Source: Tenggerimyces flavus
GTDB lineage: Bacteria > Actinomycetota > Actinomycetes > Propionibacteriales > Actinopolymorphaceae
Length of the DNA: 64,000 nucleotides
Direction: 5' to 3'
NCBI RefSeq assembly: GCF_016907715.1
Contig: NZ_JAFBCM010000001.1
Coordinates: forward strand, 248,001 to 312,000
Shown here: one piece after another, positions 8,828-16,358 of the stretch
Layout: every line of letters begins with the position of its first letter
Position numbering within the stretch: position 1 is the stretch's first letter
Notes under the pieces: generated by a model
Databases searched by the model: none
What the model was told of the DNA's origin: nothing
The model's input: the letters and a program-made list of their open reading frames with translations, nothing else
Program-made: the position numbers and the translations under genes

Positions 8828-10435
8828 CTAGCTTCGCTTGCGCCGCCCCACGCCAAACAGACCGCGCGCGATCTCTCGTCCGAGGACGGACGCCGCGGAC
8901 CGGGCGAACTGCTTGAACGCGCTCGACCCGAGCACCTTCTCCACCGTCGAGTCCTCGGCCTTGCCGCCCCGCGACCGCGAGGACGGCTTCTCGTCCCACT
9001 CGCCCTGCGGCAACGGAACCCGCTTCTCTTCCGCAGGAGCCGGAGCTTTCGACTCGGCAGCAGCCTTCTCCGACCCGGCCGCCAGCTTGGCCGTGAGCTT
9101 CTCGTACGCCGACTCCCGATCCACCGCCGTCGCGTACTCGGCGGACAACGGCGACGACGCGATCGTCGAGTCCACCAGAGCAGCCGGCGACGGGTCCATC
9201 AACGACTCCGGCGCCCGCATCCGCGTCCACGCGACCGGCGTCGGCGCGCCGTTCTCGTTCATCACGGTCACGACGGCCTCGCCGATCGACAGCGTGGTGA
9301 GCAACTCCCCGAGGTCGTAGGAGGACGTCGGGAACGTCGCCACCGTCGCCTTCAGCGCCTTGGCGTCGTTAGGCGTGTGCGCCCGGAGCTGGTGCTGCAC
9401 CCGCGACCCGAGCTGCGCGAGGACGGACTCCGGCACGTCCTTCGGCGTCTGCGTGACGAAGAACACACCGACCCCCTTCGACCGGATCAGCCGAACGGTC
9501 TGCGTGATCGCGTCGAGGAACGACTTCGACGCGTCGTTGAACAGCAGGTGCGCCTCGTCGAAGAAGAACATCAGCTTCGGCTTCTCCACGTCACCCTCTT
9601 CGGGCAGGTCGTGGAACAGGTCCGCGAGCATCCACATCAGGAACGTCGAGAACAGCGCCGGCCGGTCCTGCAGCGAAGGCAGCTCGAGCAGCGACACGAC
9701 GCCGAGCCCCTCGGGCGACGTACGCAGCAGGTCCGCCGTGTCGAACTCCGGCTCGCCGAAGAACGCGTCCGCGCCCTGGTCGGAGAACGCGATCAGCTCG
9801 CGCAGGATCACCCCGGCCGTCGCGGCCGACAGCCCGCCGAGCCCCTTCAGGTCCTCTTTGCCCTCGTCCGACGTGAGGTACTGCACGACGGCCCGCAGAT
9901 CCTTCAGATCGAGCAGCGCCAACCCCGCCTTGTCGGCGAAGTGGAACACCAGCCCGAGCGAGGACTCCTGGACGTCGTTCAGCCCGAGCACCTTCGTCAG
10001 CAGCGTGGGCCCGAACGACGAGATCGTCGCGCGTACGGGGATGCCCTTGCCCTCACCGCCCAGCGCGAAGAACTCCGTCGGGAACCCCTTCCCCGCCCAC
10101 GTCTGCCCCAGCGAGGTAGCGCGCTCCGACAACTTCTCCGAGGTCTCGCCGGGCGAGGCGATCCCCGAGAGGTCGCCCTTGATGTCTGGAGCGAAGACAG
10201 GGACGCCGGCCGCAGACAGCTGCTCGGCGATCAGCTGCAGCGTCTTCGTCTTCCCCGTTCCGGTGGCGCCCGCGATCAGCCCGTGCCGGTTCAGCATCGA
10301 CAACGGGATCCGCACCTGGGCGTCGGGGACCGGCGTACCGTCCGCGACGAGCGCGCCGAGCTGGAGCGCGGGCCCTTCGAAGGCGTACCCCTGTTTGACG
10401 GCCTCGGTCTGATCCGCGCCGGACTTCGCCGCCAT
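8828..10435 (-). CDS. HerA-like P-loop ATPase (DUF853 family)
   Basis: A 535-residue ATPase related to the HerA/FtsK branch of DNA-pumping motors. Walker A is GATGTGKT at residues 56-63, Walker B is LMFFFDEAHLLF, and the sensor-like FFVTQTPKDVP and arginine-containing SRVQHQL follow. The C-terminal 110 residues are charged and low in complexity with a basic end (GVGRRKRS). I start at ATG 10435, preceded by GGGGAG at good spacing; upstream codons in the same frame look non-coding. It stands alone without a NurA nuclease neighbour. Its cellular role is not established. Confidence 0.88.
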   Translation of the reverse strand: MAAKSGADQTEAVKQGYAFEGPALQLGALVADGTPVPDAQVRIPLSMLNRHGLIAGATGTGKTKTLQLIAEQLSAAGVPVFAPDIKGDLSGIASPGETSEKLSERATSLGQTWAGKGFPTEFFALGGEGKGIPVRATISSFGPTLLTKVLGLNDVQESSLGLVFHFADKAGLALLDLKDLRAVVQYLTSDEGKEDLKGLGGLSAATAGVILRELIAFSDQGADAFFGEPEFDTADLLRTSPEGLGVVSLLELPSLQDRPALFSTFLMWMLADLFHDLPEEGDVEKPKLMFFFDEAHLLFNDASKSFLDAITQTVRLIRSKGVGVFFVTQTPKDVPESVLAQLGSRVQHQLRAHTPNDAKALKATVATFPTSSYDLGELLTTLSIGEAVVTVMNENGAPTPVAWTRMRAPESLMDPSPAALVDSTIASSPLSAEYATAVDRESAYEKLTAKLAAGSEKAAAESKAPAPAEEKRVPLPQGEWDEKPSSRSRGGKAEDSTVEKVLGSSAFKQFARSAASVLGREIARGLFGVGRRKRS

Positions 10436-10563
10436 GGTGGACTCCCCTCGTGGGCGTGGGTGGGCGTAAAACGTGGCTTGCGCACCGCAGCGTATCGCCG
10501 CTCCGAGCCTCCAAGGAGGAACTCCTTCGAGGTCAGCGCGGAGCATTCGGTAACCTATCCGGC

Positions 10564-10651
10564 GGTGGCGTGTCCGAGCGGCCTAAGGAGTACGCCTCGA
10601 AAGCGTATGAGGGGCAACCCTCCGCGGGTTCAAATCCCGCCGCCACCGCCA
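10564..10651 (+). tRNA. tRNA-Ser (anticodon CGA)
   Basis: A complete class II cloverleaf. The acceptor stem GGTGGCG (10564-10570) pairs with CGCCACC (10641-10647), with discriminator G and an encoded CCA (10649-10651). The anticodon stem TACGC/GCGTA encloses loop CTCGAAA, giving anticodon CGA for UCG codons. The long variable arm (GAGGG...CCCTC) is typical of serine tRNA. The T arm is GCGGG-TTCAAAT-CCCGC. Confidence 0.97.
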
Positions 10652-10660
10652 TGACACGAC

Positions 10661-10692
10661 GAGGTCCGGGGTCGGAGCTGACTCCGGACCTC
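10661..10692 (+). terminator. hairpin after tRNA-Ser
   Basis: GAGGTCCGG (10661-10669) pairs perfectly with CCGGACCTC (10684-10692), starting ten bases after the tRNA CCA end. There is no T-run, as is usual for actinobacterial terminators. From here to the antiporter start (10890) I see no gene; a second small inverted repeat around CATCGCGC/GCGCGATG lies near 10825-10845. Confidence 0.6.
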
Positions 10693-10889
10693 AGGCCGCG
10701 TCTGGAAAAGATCGCCTGGCGCGCGACACCTCGCATCCCGCCTGGCTGCGTTGCAGATCTGCGGAAGGATGCCGATCCGACCTTGACCTGCACCACACCC
10801 AGCCGGGCGCGATGCGCCGCGCGCCATCGCGCTACGCGCGATGACCGGCGCTATTTTCCAGACACGACCTGGTCGTATCGCAGGAAAGG

Positions 10890-12401
10890 GTGGTGAGCCC
10901 GTTGACCGTCGACAACCTGAACACCTTCCTGCTGGCCAGCTCAGCGATCCTGCTCGCCGCCGCCCTGGCCGTCCGGCTGTCCTCGCGCGCCGGGTTCCCC
11001 AGCCTGCTGATCTACCTCGCGATGGGCATCGCGCTCGGCGAGTCCGGGCTCGGGATCCAGTTCGACGACGTGCAGCTCGCCCACGCGCTCGGGTTCGGGG
11101 CGCTGGTCATCATCCTCGCCGAGGGCGGCTTCACCACCCGCTGGAGCGACGTCAAGGGCGCGATGCCGGCCGGCGTCGTCCTCGCCACGGTCGGTGTCGC
11201 GGTCAGCATCACGGTCGTCGCGGTCATCGTGCACTACACGCTGGGCTTCGACTGGCAGCTGTCGTTCCTGCTCGGCGCCGTCGTCTCCCCCACCGACGCC
11301 GCCGCGATCTTCTCCGTGCTCAGGCGCGTCCCGTTGCCACGACGGATCGCCGGGACGCTGGAAGCCGAGTCCGGCCTGAACGACGCCCCGACCGTCCTCC
11401 TCGTCACGCTGCTGTCGAGCGCGGAGTTCGGCGAGACCACGCCGCTGCGGTTCGTCGCCGACGTCGCGTTCGAGCTCGTCGTCGGCGCTGTCTTCGGCTT
11501 CGCGATCGGCTGGCTCGGCTCCCACCTGCTCAAGCGCCTCGCGCTCCCCGCCTCCGGCCTCTACCCACTCGCCACCCTGTCGCTCATCGTGCTCGCGTAC
11601 GCGGCGAGCGCGGCGATCCACGCGAGCGGGTTCGCCGCGGTGTACGTGAGCGCGCTCGTCCTCGGCAACTCCGAGCTCATGCACCGCGCGGCGACGCGAT
11701 CGTTCGTCGAGGGGTTCGCCTGGCTCAGCCAGATCGGGCTGTTCGTCATGCTCGGCTTACTCGCGTGGCCGTCGCGGGTCGACCTCAGCACGCTCATCGG
11801 GGGCCTGGTCGCCGGCGTCGCGCTCACGTTCATCGCGCGGCCGCTGTCCGTGGGCCTGAGCCTGCTGCCGTTCCGCGTCCCGTTACGCGAGCACGCGTTC
11901 GTCTCCTGGGCGGGCCTGCGTGGCGCGGTGCCGATCGTGCTCGCGACGATCCCGCTCTCCCAGGCGTTCCCGCGCGCGGAGGACCTGTTCGACGTGGTGT
12001 TCGTGCTGGTCATCGTGTTCACGCTGATGCAGGGTCCGACGCTGCCCTGGGTCGCCAAGCGGCTCGGGGTCGGTGCGACCGACCAGGTCGTCGACCTGGA
12101 CGTCGAGGCGGCGCCGTTGGAACGGATCGACGCCGACCTGCTCGAGATCACGATCGGCGAGACGTCCCGCCTGCGCGGCGTCGAGATCGGCGAGCTCAGG
12201 CTGCCCGTGGGCGCGTCGGTGTCGCTGATCGTGCGCGAGGGGAAGACGTTCGTGCCCAGCCTGACCAGCGTGCTGCGCATCGGCGACGATCTGCTGGTGG
12301 TGGCGCCGCGCAAGACCCGGGACACGACCGAACGGCGACTCCGCGCGGTCAGCAGGTTCGGGCGGCTCGCGGGCTGGTCCCGCGAGAACGGTGACGCCTA
12401 G
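10890..12401 (+). CDS. potassium/proton antiporter (CPA1/NhaP2-like) with regulatory domain
   Basis: A 503-residue monovalent cation/proton antiporter of the plasma membrane. About twelve hydrophobic segments cover residues 10-385, including the ion-site region LLGAVVSPTDAAAIFSVLR and AESGLNDAPTVLLV, with the conserved acidic residues of the CPA fold, and SWAGLRGAVPIVLA near the last helices. The C-terminus (about 405-490) is a TrkA-C/RCK-like domain (LEITIGETSRLRGVEIGEL, RIGDDLLVVAP), the combination found in potassium/proton antiporters. GTG 10890 (or GTG 10893) follows AGGAAAGG. The last four bases overlap the convergent LytR_C gene. Confidence 0.9.
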   Translation: MVSPLTVDNLNTFLLASSAILLAAALAVRLSSRAGFPSLLIYLAMGIALGESGLGIQFDDVQLAHALGFGALVIILAEGGFTTRWSDVKGAMPAGVVLATVGVAVSITVVAVIVHYTLGFDWQLSFLLGAVVSPTDAAAIFSVLRRVPLPRRIAGTLEAESGLNDAPTVLLVTLLSSAEFGETTPLRFVADVAFELVVGAVFGFAIGWLGSHLLKRLALPASGLYPLATLSLIVLAYAASAAIHASGFAAVYVSALVLGNSELMHRAATRSFVEGFAWLSQIGLFVMLGLLAWPSRVDLSTLIGGLVAGVALTFIARPLSVGLSLLPFRVPLREHAFVSWAGLRGAVPIVLATIPLSQAFPRAEDLFDVVFVLVIVFTLMQGPTLPWVAKRLGVGATDQVVDLDVEAAPLERIDADLLEITIGETSRLRGVEIGELRLPVGASVSLIVREGKTFVPSLTSVLRIGDDLLVVAPRKTRDTTERRLRAVSRFGRLAGWSRENGDA

Positions 12402-12967
12402 CGTGCCGCGGCCGCCGGAGTCGGGCCCGGAGTCGTACACACCGGCAGGGCGCTCTTCACCTGCAGCTGCTTCGGGGCCTTCGCCTTCAGCTGGCCGAAC
12501 GCGTCGCCGATCACGAAGTCGACCGTCGCCTCCTGGCGCCCGTCGGCCTTCACCACGGGCTTGTCCGTCGGCTTCACCTGGGCGAGAACGAGCAGCACCT
12601 CGGGCGCGTTCTTGGCCCGGCCGCGGATCTCGACCCGGCCCACCTTGGCGTTCAGGGGGTCGTTGTCGAGGTCAGCGACCTTGAACCCGCGCAGCTCCAG
12701 CTGCTCGGAGAGGTTGGCGCCCGCGCCGCGGACCTTGCCCGCGTTGTAGACGTTCACGATCACGTCCTTGGACGCGATCAGCTGCTTGCCGGCGGACGGA
12801 GTCGTACACACCTGAGCCACCACGGCCGGCTCGTTACGTCCGAGAACGCTCGTCCACCCGTAGTACGCCGCGCCGCCGAGCAAGCCTATGAGCAGAACGA
12901 GCGTTATCGGCCCGCGGATGTTCCGCCGCTTGCGGAACTGCGGGATGTCCCCCGTGTCCCACGCCAT
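12398..12967 (-). CDS. membrane-anchored LytR C-terminal domain protein
   Basis: A 189-residue protein with a basic cytosolic start, one membrane segment (about residues 20-37, GPITLVLLIGLLGGAAYYGW) and an extracytoplasmic LytR_C domain (VIVNVYNAGKVRGAGANLSEQLELRGF type pattern, then ...VLLVLAQV). In LCP proteins this domain follows the transferase; here it stands alone, as often seen in actinomycetes. Two cysteines (QVCTTP, PVCTTP) bracket the domain and could form a disulfide. Its neighbour order with tadA is conserved in actinomycetes, as I recall. Exact role unknown, probably cell envelope. Confidence 0.82.
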   Translation of the reverse strand: MAWDTGDIPQFRKRRNIRGPITLVLLIGLLGGAAYYGWTSVLGRNEPAVVAQVCTTPSAGKQLIASKDVIVNVYNAGKVRGAGANLSEQLELRGFKVADLDNDPLNAKVGRVEIRGRAKNAPEVLLVLAQVKPTDKPVVKADGRQEATVDFVIGDAFGQLKAKAPKQLQVKSALPVCTTPGPTPAAAAR

Positions 12968-13027
12968 CGTCCCTCCCAGGACCCTCTCTCTCGGCCCACC
13001 CGCTTGGGTCTATTGTCCCCAACCAGC

Positions 13028-13324
13028 TCAGCCGTCGAGCCGCAGTACCCGCGCATGCAGAACCATGCGCTGGTGCAACGCCGCTCGTAGTGCCCGATGC
13101 AGCCCGTCCTCTAGGTAGAGCTCGCCCTTCCATTCGACGACGTGTGCGAACAAATCGCCGTAGTACGTTGAATCCTCCGCCAGGAGCGTGTCGAGGTCCA
13201 GCGTGCGTTTCGTCGTGACCAACTGGTCGAGCCGGACCGGATGTGGAGGCAGCTGCGCCCAGTCCCGTTGCGCGGTGTCGTGCTCGGGATATGGCTTTCC
13301 GTCTCCGACTCGCTTGAAGATCAC
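13028..13324 (-). CDS. small ParB-like / 'VapB family antitoxin'-type protein
   Basis: A 98-residue protein from GTG 13324. It contains GELYLEDGLHRALRAALHQR, the same DG-x-HR core as the ParB-like protein at 2077-2517. Homologues beside tadA are often labelled VapB-family antitoxin, but no VapC/PIN toxin gene is adjacent here and I see no basis for a toxin-antitoxin role. It is more likely a conserved actinobacterial protein of unknown function. It lies between the LytR_C gene and tadA. Confidence 0.75.
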   Translation of the reverse strand: MIFKRVGDGKPYPEHDTAQRDWAQLPPHPVRLDQLVTTKRTLDLDTLLAEDSTYYGDLFAHVVEWKGELYLEDGLHRALRAALHQRMVLHARVLRLDG

Positions 13325-13369
13325 GCTTCGTGAGTGTAGTGGGCGCGCGCGTACACCGCTGGCGGCCTG

Positions 13370-13822
13370 TCAACCCAGTTCACGCGAGCGCGAACGCTGC
13401 GTAGCGAAGAACGTCCGTAGCAACGCTCCGCACTCGTCCGCGAGGACCCCACTCACGACCTCCGGCCGGTGGTTGAGCCGCCGATCACGGACCAGATCCC
13501 AGAGCGAGCCTACGGCGCCAGCCTTGTCGTCGTACGCCCCGAACACCAGCCGATCGAGCCGCGCCGCGACCACCGTGCCCGCGCACATCGCGCAAGGCTC
13601 GAGCGTCACGACCAGCGTGCACCCGGACAGTCGCCAGCTACCCAGCGTGGCCGCGGCCGCCCGAACGGCCAGGACCTCGGCGTGCGCGGTCGGGTCTCCG
13701 GTCAGCTCCCGCTCGTTCCGGCCGCGCCCGATCACCGCGCCGGACGGGTCCAGAACGACGGCACCGACGGGCACGTCACCGGTCGCCGGCGCCGCGCCGG
13801 CCTCGGCCAGCGCGGAGCGCAT
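13370..13822 (-). CDS. tadA: tRNA-specific adenosine deaminase TadA
   Basis: A zinc-dependent deaminase converting A34 to inosine in tRNA-Arg(ACG). The zinc ligands and catalytic Glu are visible: His47 and Glu49 in TAHAEV, Cys77 and Cys80 in LEPCAMC. Length 150 fits the family. ATG 13822 (MRSALAEAG) aligns with the first helix of TadA; no better upstream start in frame is seen. The gene begins 23 bases downstream of the stop of the TadA-associated gene at 13846, on the same strand, so the genes are probably co-transcribed. Confidence 0.93.
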   Translation of the reverse strand: MRSALAEAGAAPATGDVPVGAVVLDPSGAVIGRGRNERELTGDPTAHAEVLAVRAAAATLGSWRLSGCTLVVTLEPCAMCAGTVVAARLDRLVFGAYDDKAGAVGSLWDLVRDRRLNHRPEVVSGVLADECGALLRTFFATQRSRSRELG

Positions 13823-13845
13823 CGCCCCCTCCCAGTCGGAGGTGG

Positions 13846-14328
13846 TCAGCGCACCGACTCCAGCGCCGGTTCGAAGCCGAGTCGCTCGGCCATCGACGCC
13901 ACCGCCTCCGAAGGGCTGAGCCCGGTCGCCAGCGCCAGCTCGTTCAGGTCGTCGCCGGTGAGCCCGAGGTCGGACACCAGGTCGGCGTCGCCGTACGGTC
14001 CCGCCGGCAGCACCGGGACCGGACCGTCGTCCTCGTCGCCGTCGCTGAGGTGCTCGGCGACGGCCTTGGCGAGCACGGACCCGACCGGCGAACGCATCGT
14101 CTCCGCCGCGTCCGACACGTACACCCTGGGATCGTCCTCGCCCTCGACCCGGACGACGCCGAACCAGTCGTCTTCCTCTTCGAGCAGGATCAGGACGGTG
14201 CCGTCGTCGGACAGGAGCTCACGTCCGAGGTCGGCAAGGTCGTCGAGCGTCTCGACCTCGTCGAGGTCCAGCTCCGTACCAGCCCAGTCGCCACCGCTCC
14301 GCGCGAACGCCGCCGCGAAGTACGCCAC
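13846..14328 (-). CDS. tRNA adenosine deaminase-associated protein
   Basis: A very acidic 160-residue protein (MAYFAAAFARSGGDW; LILLEEEDDWFGVVRVEGED; SDGDEDDGPVPVLPAG; SMAERLGFEPALE). This matches the family named tRNA adenosine deaminase-associated protein, defined by its position next to tadA in actinomycetes. No catalytic motif is visible. It lies directly upstream of tadA and downstream of a paralogue (14402-14893). Confidence 0.85.
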   Translation of the reverse strand: MAYFAAAFARSGGDWAGTELDLDEVETLDDLADLGRELLSDDGTVLILLEEEDDWFGVVRVEGEDDPRVYVSDAAETMRSPVGSVLAKAVAEHLSDGDEDDGPVPVLPAGPYGDADLVSDLGLTGDDLNELALATGLSPSEAVASMAERLGFEPALESVR

Positions 14329-14401
14329 GGTCCCACCAGTCCTTCGAAGAATGCCGCGATGTTCTTGTCGGATGAAGTCTGCCCGCTCGGGATGGGGCGC
14401 G

Positions 14402-14893
14402 CTAACCGACTCCGATCTCGGCCACCTGGCGGAACGCCGGACCGAAGCCGAGGCGGTCGGCCACCTCGCTCAGCATCTCGTCGGGGTACAGGTCGGGATC
14501 GTCGCACAGCGCGCCGAGGTCCATCGCGCCCATGCCGAGGTCGGCGACGATGCCGAGGTCGCCGGCCGGCTGGATCTGGTCCTCCTCGTCCTCATCCGGA
14601 ACGGGCAGTTCGAGCTCGTCGAGAACCGAACGAGCGAGCGGCCACTCGGTCGCCGCGGTCACGTCGGACAGCAGGAGTCGTACGGCTTCGCCGAGCACCC
14701 GGACGACCACGAAGAAGTCGTCGTCGACCGACACCAGCCCGAGCGTGCCGATGTCGCCGGGTTGCTGCCGGAGCGTACGAACAAGGGTCTCGAGGTCGCG
14801 CGCGGCTCGTCTGGGCAGCGACACGACCTGCCAGCTGCCTTCCTCGAGGTAGGCCACGACGGCGAAGTCGACCGTGCTGCTCTCCTCGGCCAT
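14402..14893 (-). CDS. second tRNA adenosine deaminase-associated protein paralogue
   Basis: A 163-residue acidic protein with the same layout as its downstream neighbour: a beta-rich N-terminus (DFAVVAYLEEGSWQVVSL), VDDDFFVVVRVLGEAVRLLLSD matching the DDWFGVVRVEGE...VYVSD stretch, an acidic linker (PVPDEDEEDQIQPAGD) and a C-terminal EVADRLGFGPAF box. The alignment of these boxes indicates duplication followed by strong divergence. Function unknown; probably in the same operon as tadA. Confidence 0.8.
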   Translation of the reverse strand: MAEESSTVDFAVVAYLEEGSWQVVSLPRRAARDLETLVRTLRQQPGDIGTLGLVSVDDDFFVVVRVLGEAVRLLLSDVTAATEWPLARSVLDELELPVPDEDEEDQIQPAGDLGIVADLGMGAMDLGALCDDPDLYPDEMLSEVADRLGFGPAFRQVAEIGVG

Positions 14894-14947
14894 GCGGAGA
14901 TCGTCGCAGATCGGCGCCCGGTCCGCGCTGGTAATAGTGCGTGAAGG

Positions 14948-15151
14948 TCAGGCGCTGCGGTACGTGGCTCGACGGAGGGCCTCGCGGAGCCGGGCCACTC
15001 GGGCCCGGCGCGGACTCACCCGGGCTCTCAGCTCTTTCGCTTCGGCGAGGTCGCGAAGAAAAGCCGCGCGACGACGCAGCCGCTCCGATTGAGACTCAGC
15101 GAGCGCAACCTGCACCGGATTCCTCCCAGCCTGACGATGCCGCTTCGTCAT
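14948..15151 (-). CDS. small Arg-rich conserved hypothetical protein
   Basis: A 67-residue basic, helical, coiled-coil-like protein (AAFLRDLAEAKELRARVSPR; RRARVARLREALRR). A ribosome binding site (GGAGA) lies seven bases before ATG 15151. I recall similar short proteins (FLRDLAEAKELRDRV-PRR pattern) in other actinomycetes near these genes, which supports coding. Its charge suggests nucleic-acid or ribosome binding, but that is a guess. Confidence 0.6.
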   Translation of the reverse strand: MTKRHRQAGRNPVQVALAESQSERLRRRAAFLRDLAEAKELRARVSPRRARVARLREALRRATYRSA

Positions 15152-15250
15152 GCGCTGTCTCCAGCTTCGACACGGGCCCGAACTTGCGTCCCCCGGCGTC
15201 AGCCACCCCCAGACTGCTGCGGTGACACTACCGTTCTGATACCACCGTTC

Positions 15251-15302
15251 GTCCAGACCGCAAACGTCGCAGTTAGGGACATCGTTAGGCCACTTCGGGC
15301 CA
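15251..15302. repeat. 52-base direct repeat, copy 1, upstream of upp
   Basis: Matches 15374-15425 at 49 of 52 positions, 123 bases apart. It carries GTCCAGACCGCAAACGTCGC and ends GGCCACTTCGGGCCA-like. The 290-base gap between 15152 and 15441 holds these two copies and no convincing gene. Confidence 0.85.
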
Positions 15303-15373
15303 GAAGGCTCGCCGGTCTCGGACGTTCACCGCGCTGACCGCCTGGAGCAGCCACAGGCCGGTGATCCTTCTTT

Positions 15374-15425
15374 GTCCAGACCGCAAACGTCGCAGTTGGG
15401 GACATCGCTCGGCCACTTCGGGCCA
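15374..15425. repeat. 52-base direct repeat, copy 2, abutting the upp promoter
   Basis: The second copy ends two bases before the putative upp -10 element (15428-15433), so it covers the -35 region. The three differences from copy 1 lie in its second half. A regulatory or recombination role is possible. Confidence 0.85.
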
Positions 15426-15427
15426 CT

Positions 15428-15433
15428 TATGAT
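15428..15433 (+). promoter_or_regulatory. -10 element of a probable leaderless upp promoter
   Basis: TATGAT, a near-perfect -10 hexamer, lies eight bases before the upp ATG at 15442. The message would begin at or beside the start codon. The -35 region falls inside the 52-base repeat and is weak. Confidence 0.45.
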
Positions 15434-15441
15434 GGCCAGCC

Positions 15442-16083
15442 ATGCGGATCTTCGTAGCCGACCACCCTCTCGTCGCGCACAAGCTCACCGCCCTGCGGGA
15501 CGAACGGACCGACTCACCGACGTTCCGCCAGCTCGCCGACGAGCTCGTGACGCTGCTCGCGTACGAGGCGACCCGGGACGTCCGCACCGAGCCGTTCACC
15601 GTGCGGACGCCGGTGGCCGAGGCGACCGGGGTCAAGCTCGCGACGCCGAAGCCGCTGGTCGTGCCCATCCTGCGCGCCGGGCTCGGCATGCTCGAGGGCA
15701 TGATGCGGCTGCTGCCGACGGCCGAGGTGGGTTTCCTCGGCATGGTCCGCGACGAGAACACGCTGACGGCGTCGACGTACGCGCAGCGGCTGCCCGACGA
15801 CCTGTCCGGGCGGCAGTGCTACGTGCTCGACCCGATGCTCGCGACGGGCGGCACGCTCGGGGCGGCGGCGAACTTCCTGATCGAACGGGGGGCCGACCAC
15901 ATCACCGCGATCTGCCTGCTGGCCGCGCCGGAGGGCGTCGCCCGGCTGGAGCAGGACCTCGCCGACACGAGCGTCCCGGTCACGGTCGTCACGGCGGCCA
16001 TGGACGAGCGGCTCAACGAGAAGGGCTACATCGTTCCCGGGCTCGGCGACGCTGGAGACAGGCTCTACGGCGTCGTCGACTGA
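15442..16083 (+). CDS. upp: uracil phosphoribosyltransferase
   Basis: Converts uracil and PRPP to UMP in pyrimidine salvage. The protein is 213 residues, the usual length. The PRPP-binding loop reads [15 protein letters not shown], and the uracil-binding C-terminus [17 protein letters not shown] is intact; the N-terminal [19 protein letters not shown] block is typical. No Shine-Dalgarno sequence precedes the ATG; a -10 element eight bases upstream suggests a leaderless message. It sits near tadA, as I recall from other actinomycete genomes. Confidence 0.97.
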   Translation: MRIFVADHPLVAHKLTALRDERTDSPTFRQLADELVTLLAYEATRDVRTEPFTVRTPVAEATGVKLATPKPLVVPILRAGLGMLEGMMRLLPTAEVGFLGMVRDENTLTASTYAQRLPDDLSGRQCYVLDPMLATGGTLGAAANFLIERGADHITAICLLAAPEGVARLEQDLADTSVPVTVVTAAMDERLNEKGYIVPGLGDAGDRLYGVVD

Positions 16084-16187
16084 CCCGTCGACTGACCTAC
16101 TCTGACCAGCCCAGGCAACCTCGGCAGTCGTCTGGCGCGTCCTGGACTACCGTGTGTGCTGGGACGGACGAAAGCGCGAGGTGGGCC

Positions 16188-16343
16188 ATGACGGGTGCGC
16201 AGGGTGCCCAGACTTCCGGGCAGGTGAAATGCCGGGCCGCCTCCCCCTGTCGGTGCGGCCCGACAATTCCACGCCCCCCGTACCCCCTGACTCACCGCTG
16301 GTGCCGAGAACTACTCTCCGCTACCTCGCTAAAGACCCGCTAA
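16188..16343 (+). CDS. possible 51-residue peptide upstream of the AfsR-type regulator
   Basis: A short frame starting MTGAQGAQTSGQVKCRAASP with a GAGGTG site four bases before its ATG. It contains three cysteines and is Pro/Arg-rich. It ends 16 bases before the regulator start, overlapping the 11-base repeat pair. Coding potential is uncertain; it could equally be an untranslated leader. Confidence 0.3.
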   Translation: MTGAQGAQTSGQVKCRAASPCRCGPTIPRPPYPLTHRWCRELLSATSLKTR

Positions 16344-16346
16344 AGA
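16327..16346 (+). promoter_or_regulatory. 11-base-period direct repeat before the AfsR-type gene
   Basis: CGCTAAAGA occurs at 16327-16335 and again at 16338-16346, one helical turn apart, ending 13 bases before the ATG. Established work shows that SARP proteins bind short direct repeats with an 11-base period, so autoregulation is possible. The position is unusually close to the start codon. Confidence 0.35.
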
Positions 16347-16358
16347 ACCCGCCGCCTG

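Noticed and set aside
7829-10654. A 941-residue plus-strand open frame across dhaK and the HerA-like gene
   Set aside because: It is antisense to two well-recognised genes, has shadow composition (His/Arg/Leu-rich), crosses into the tRNA-Ser gene and has no family resemblance. High GC removes stop codons in such frames.
13028-13324. A VapB antitoxin of a VapBC module
   Set aside because: No PIN-domain toxin gene lies on either side, and the protein shows a ParB-like core rather than an AbrB/ribbon-helix-helix DNA-binding N-terminus.
15199-15426. A 75-residue minus-strand frame with an internal peptide repeat (MSPTATFAVWT / MSLTATFAVWT)
   Set aside because: The repeat is simply the 52-base DNA direct repeat read in frame (123 bases is divisible by three). 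It covers the upp promoter region and has no ribosome site.
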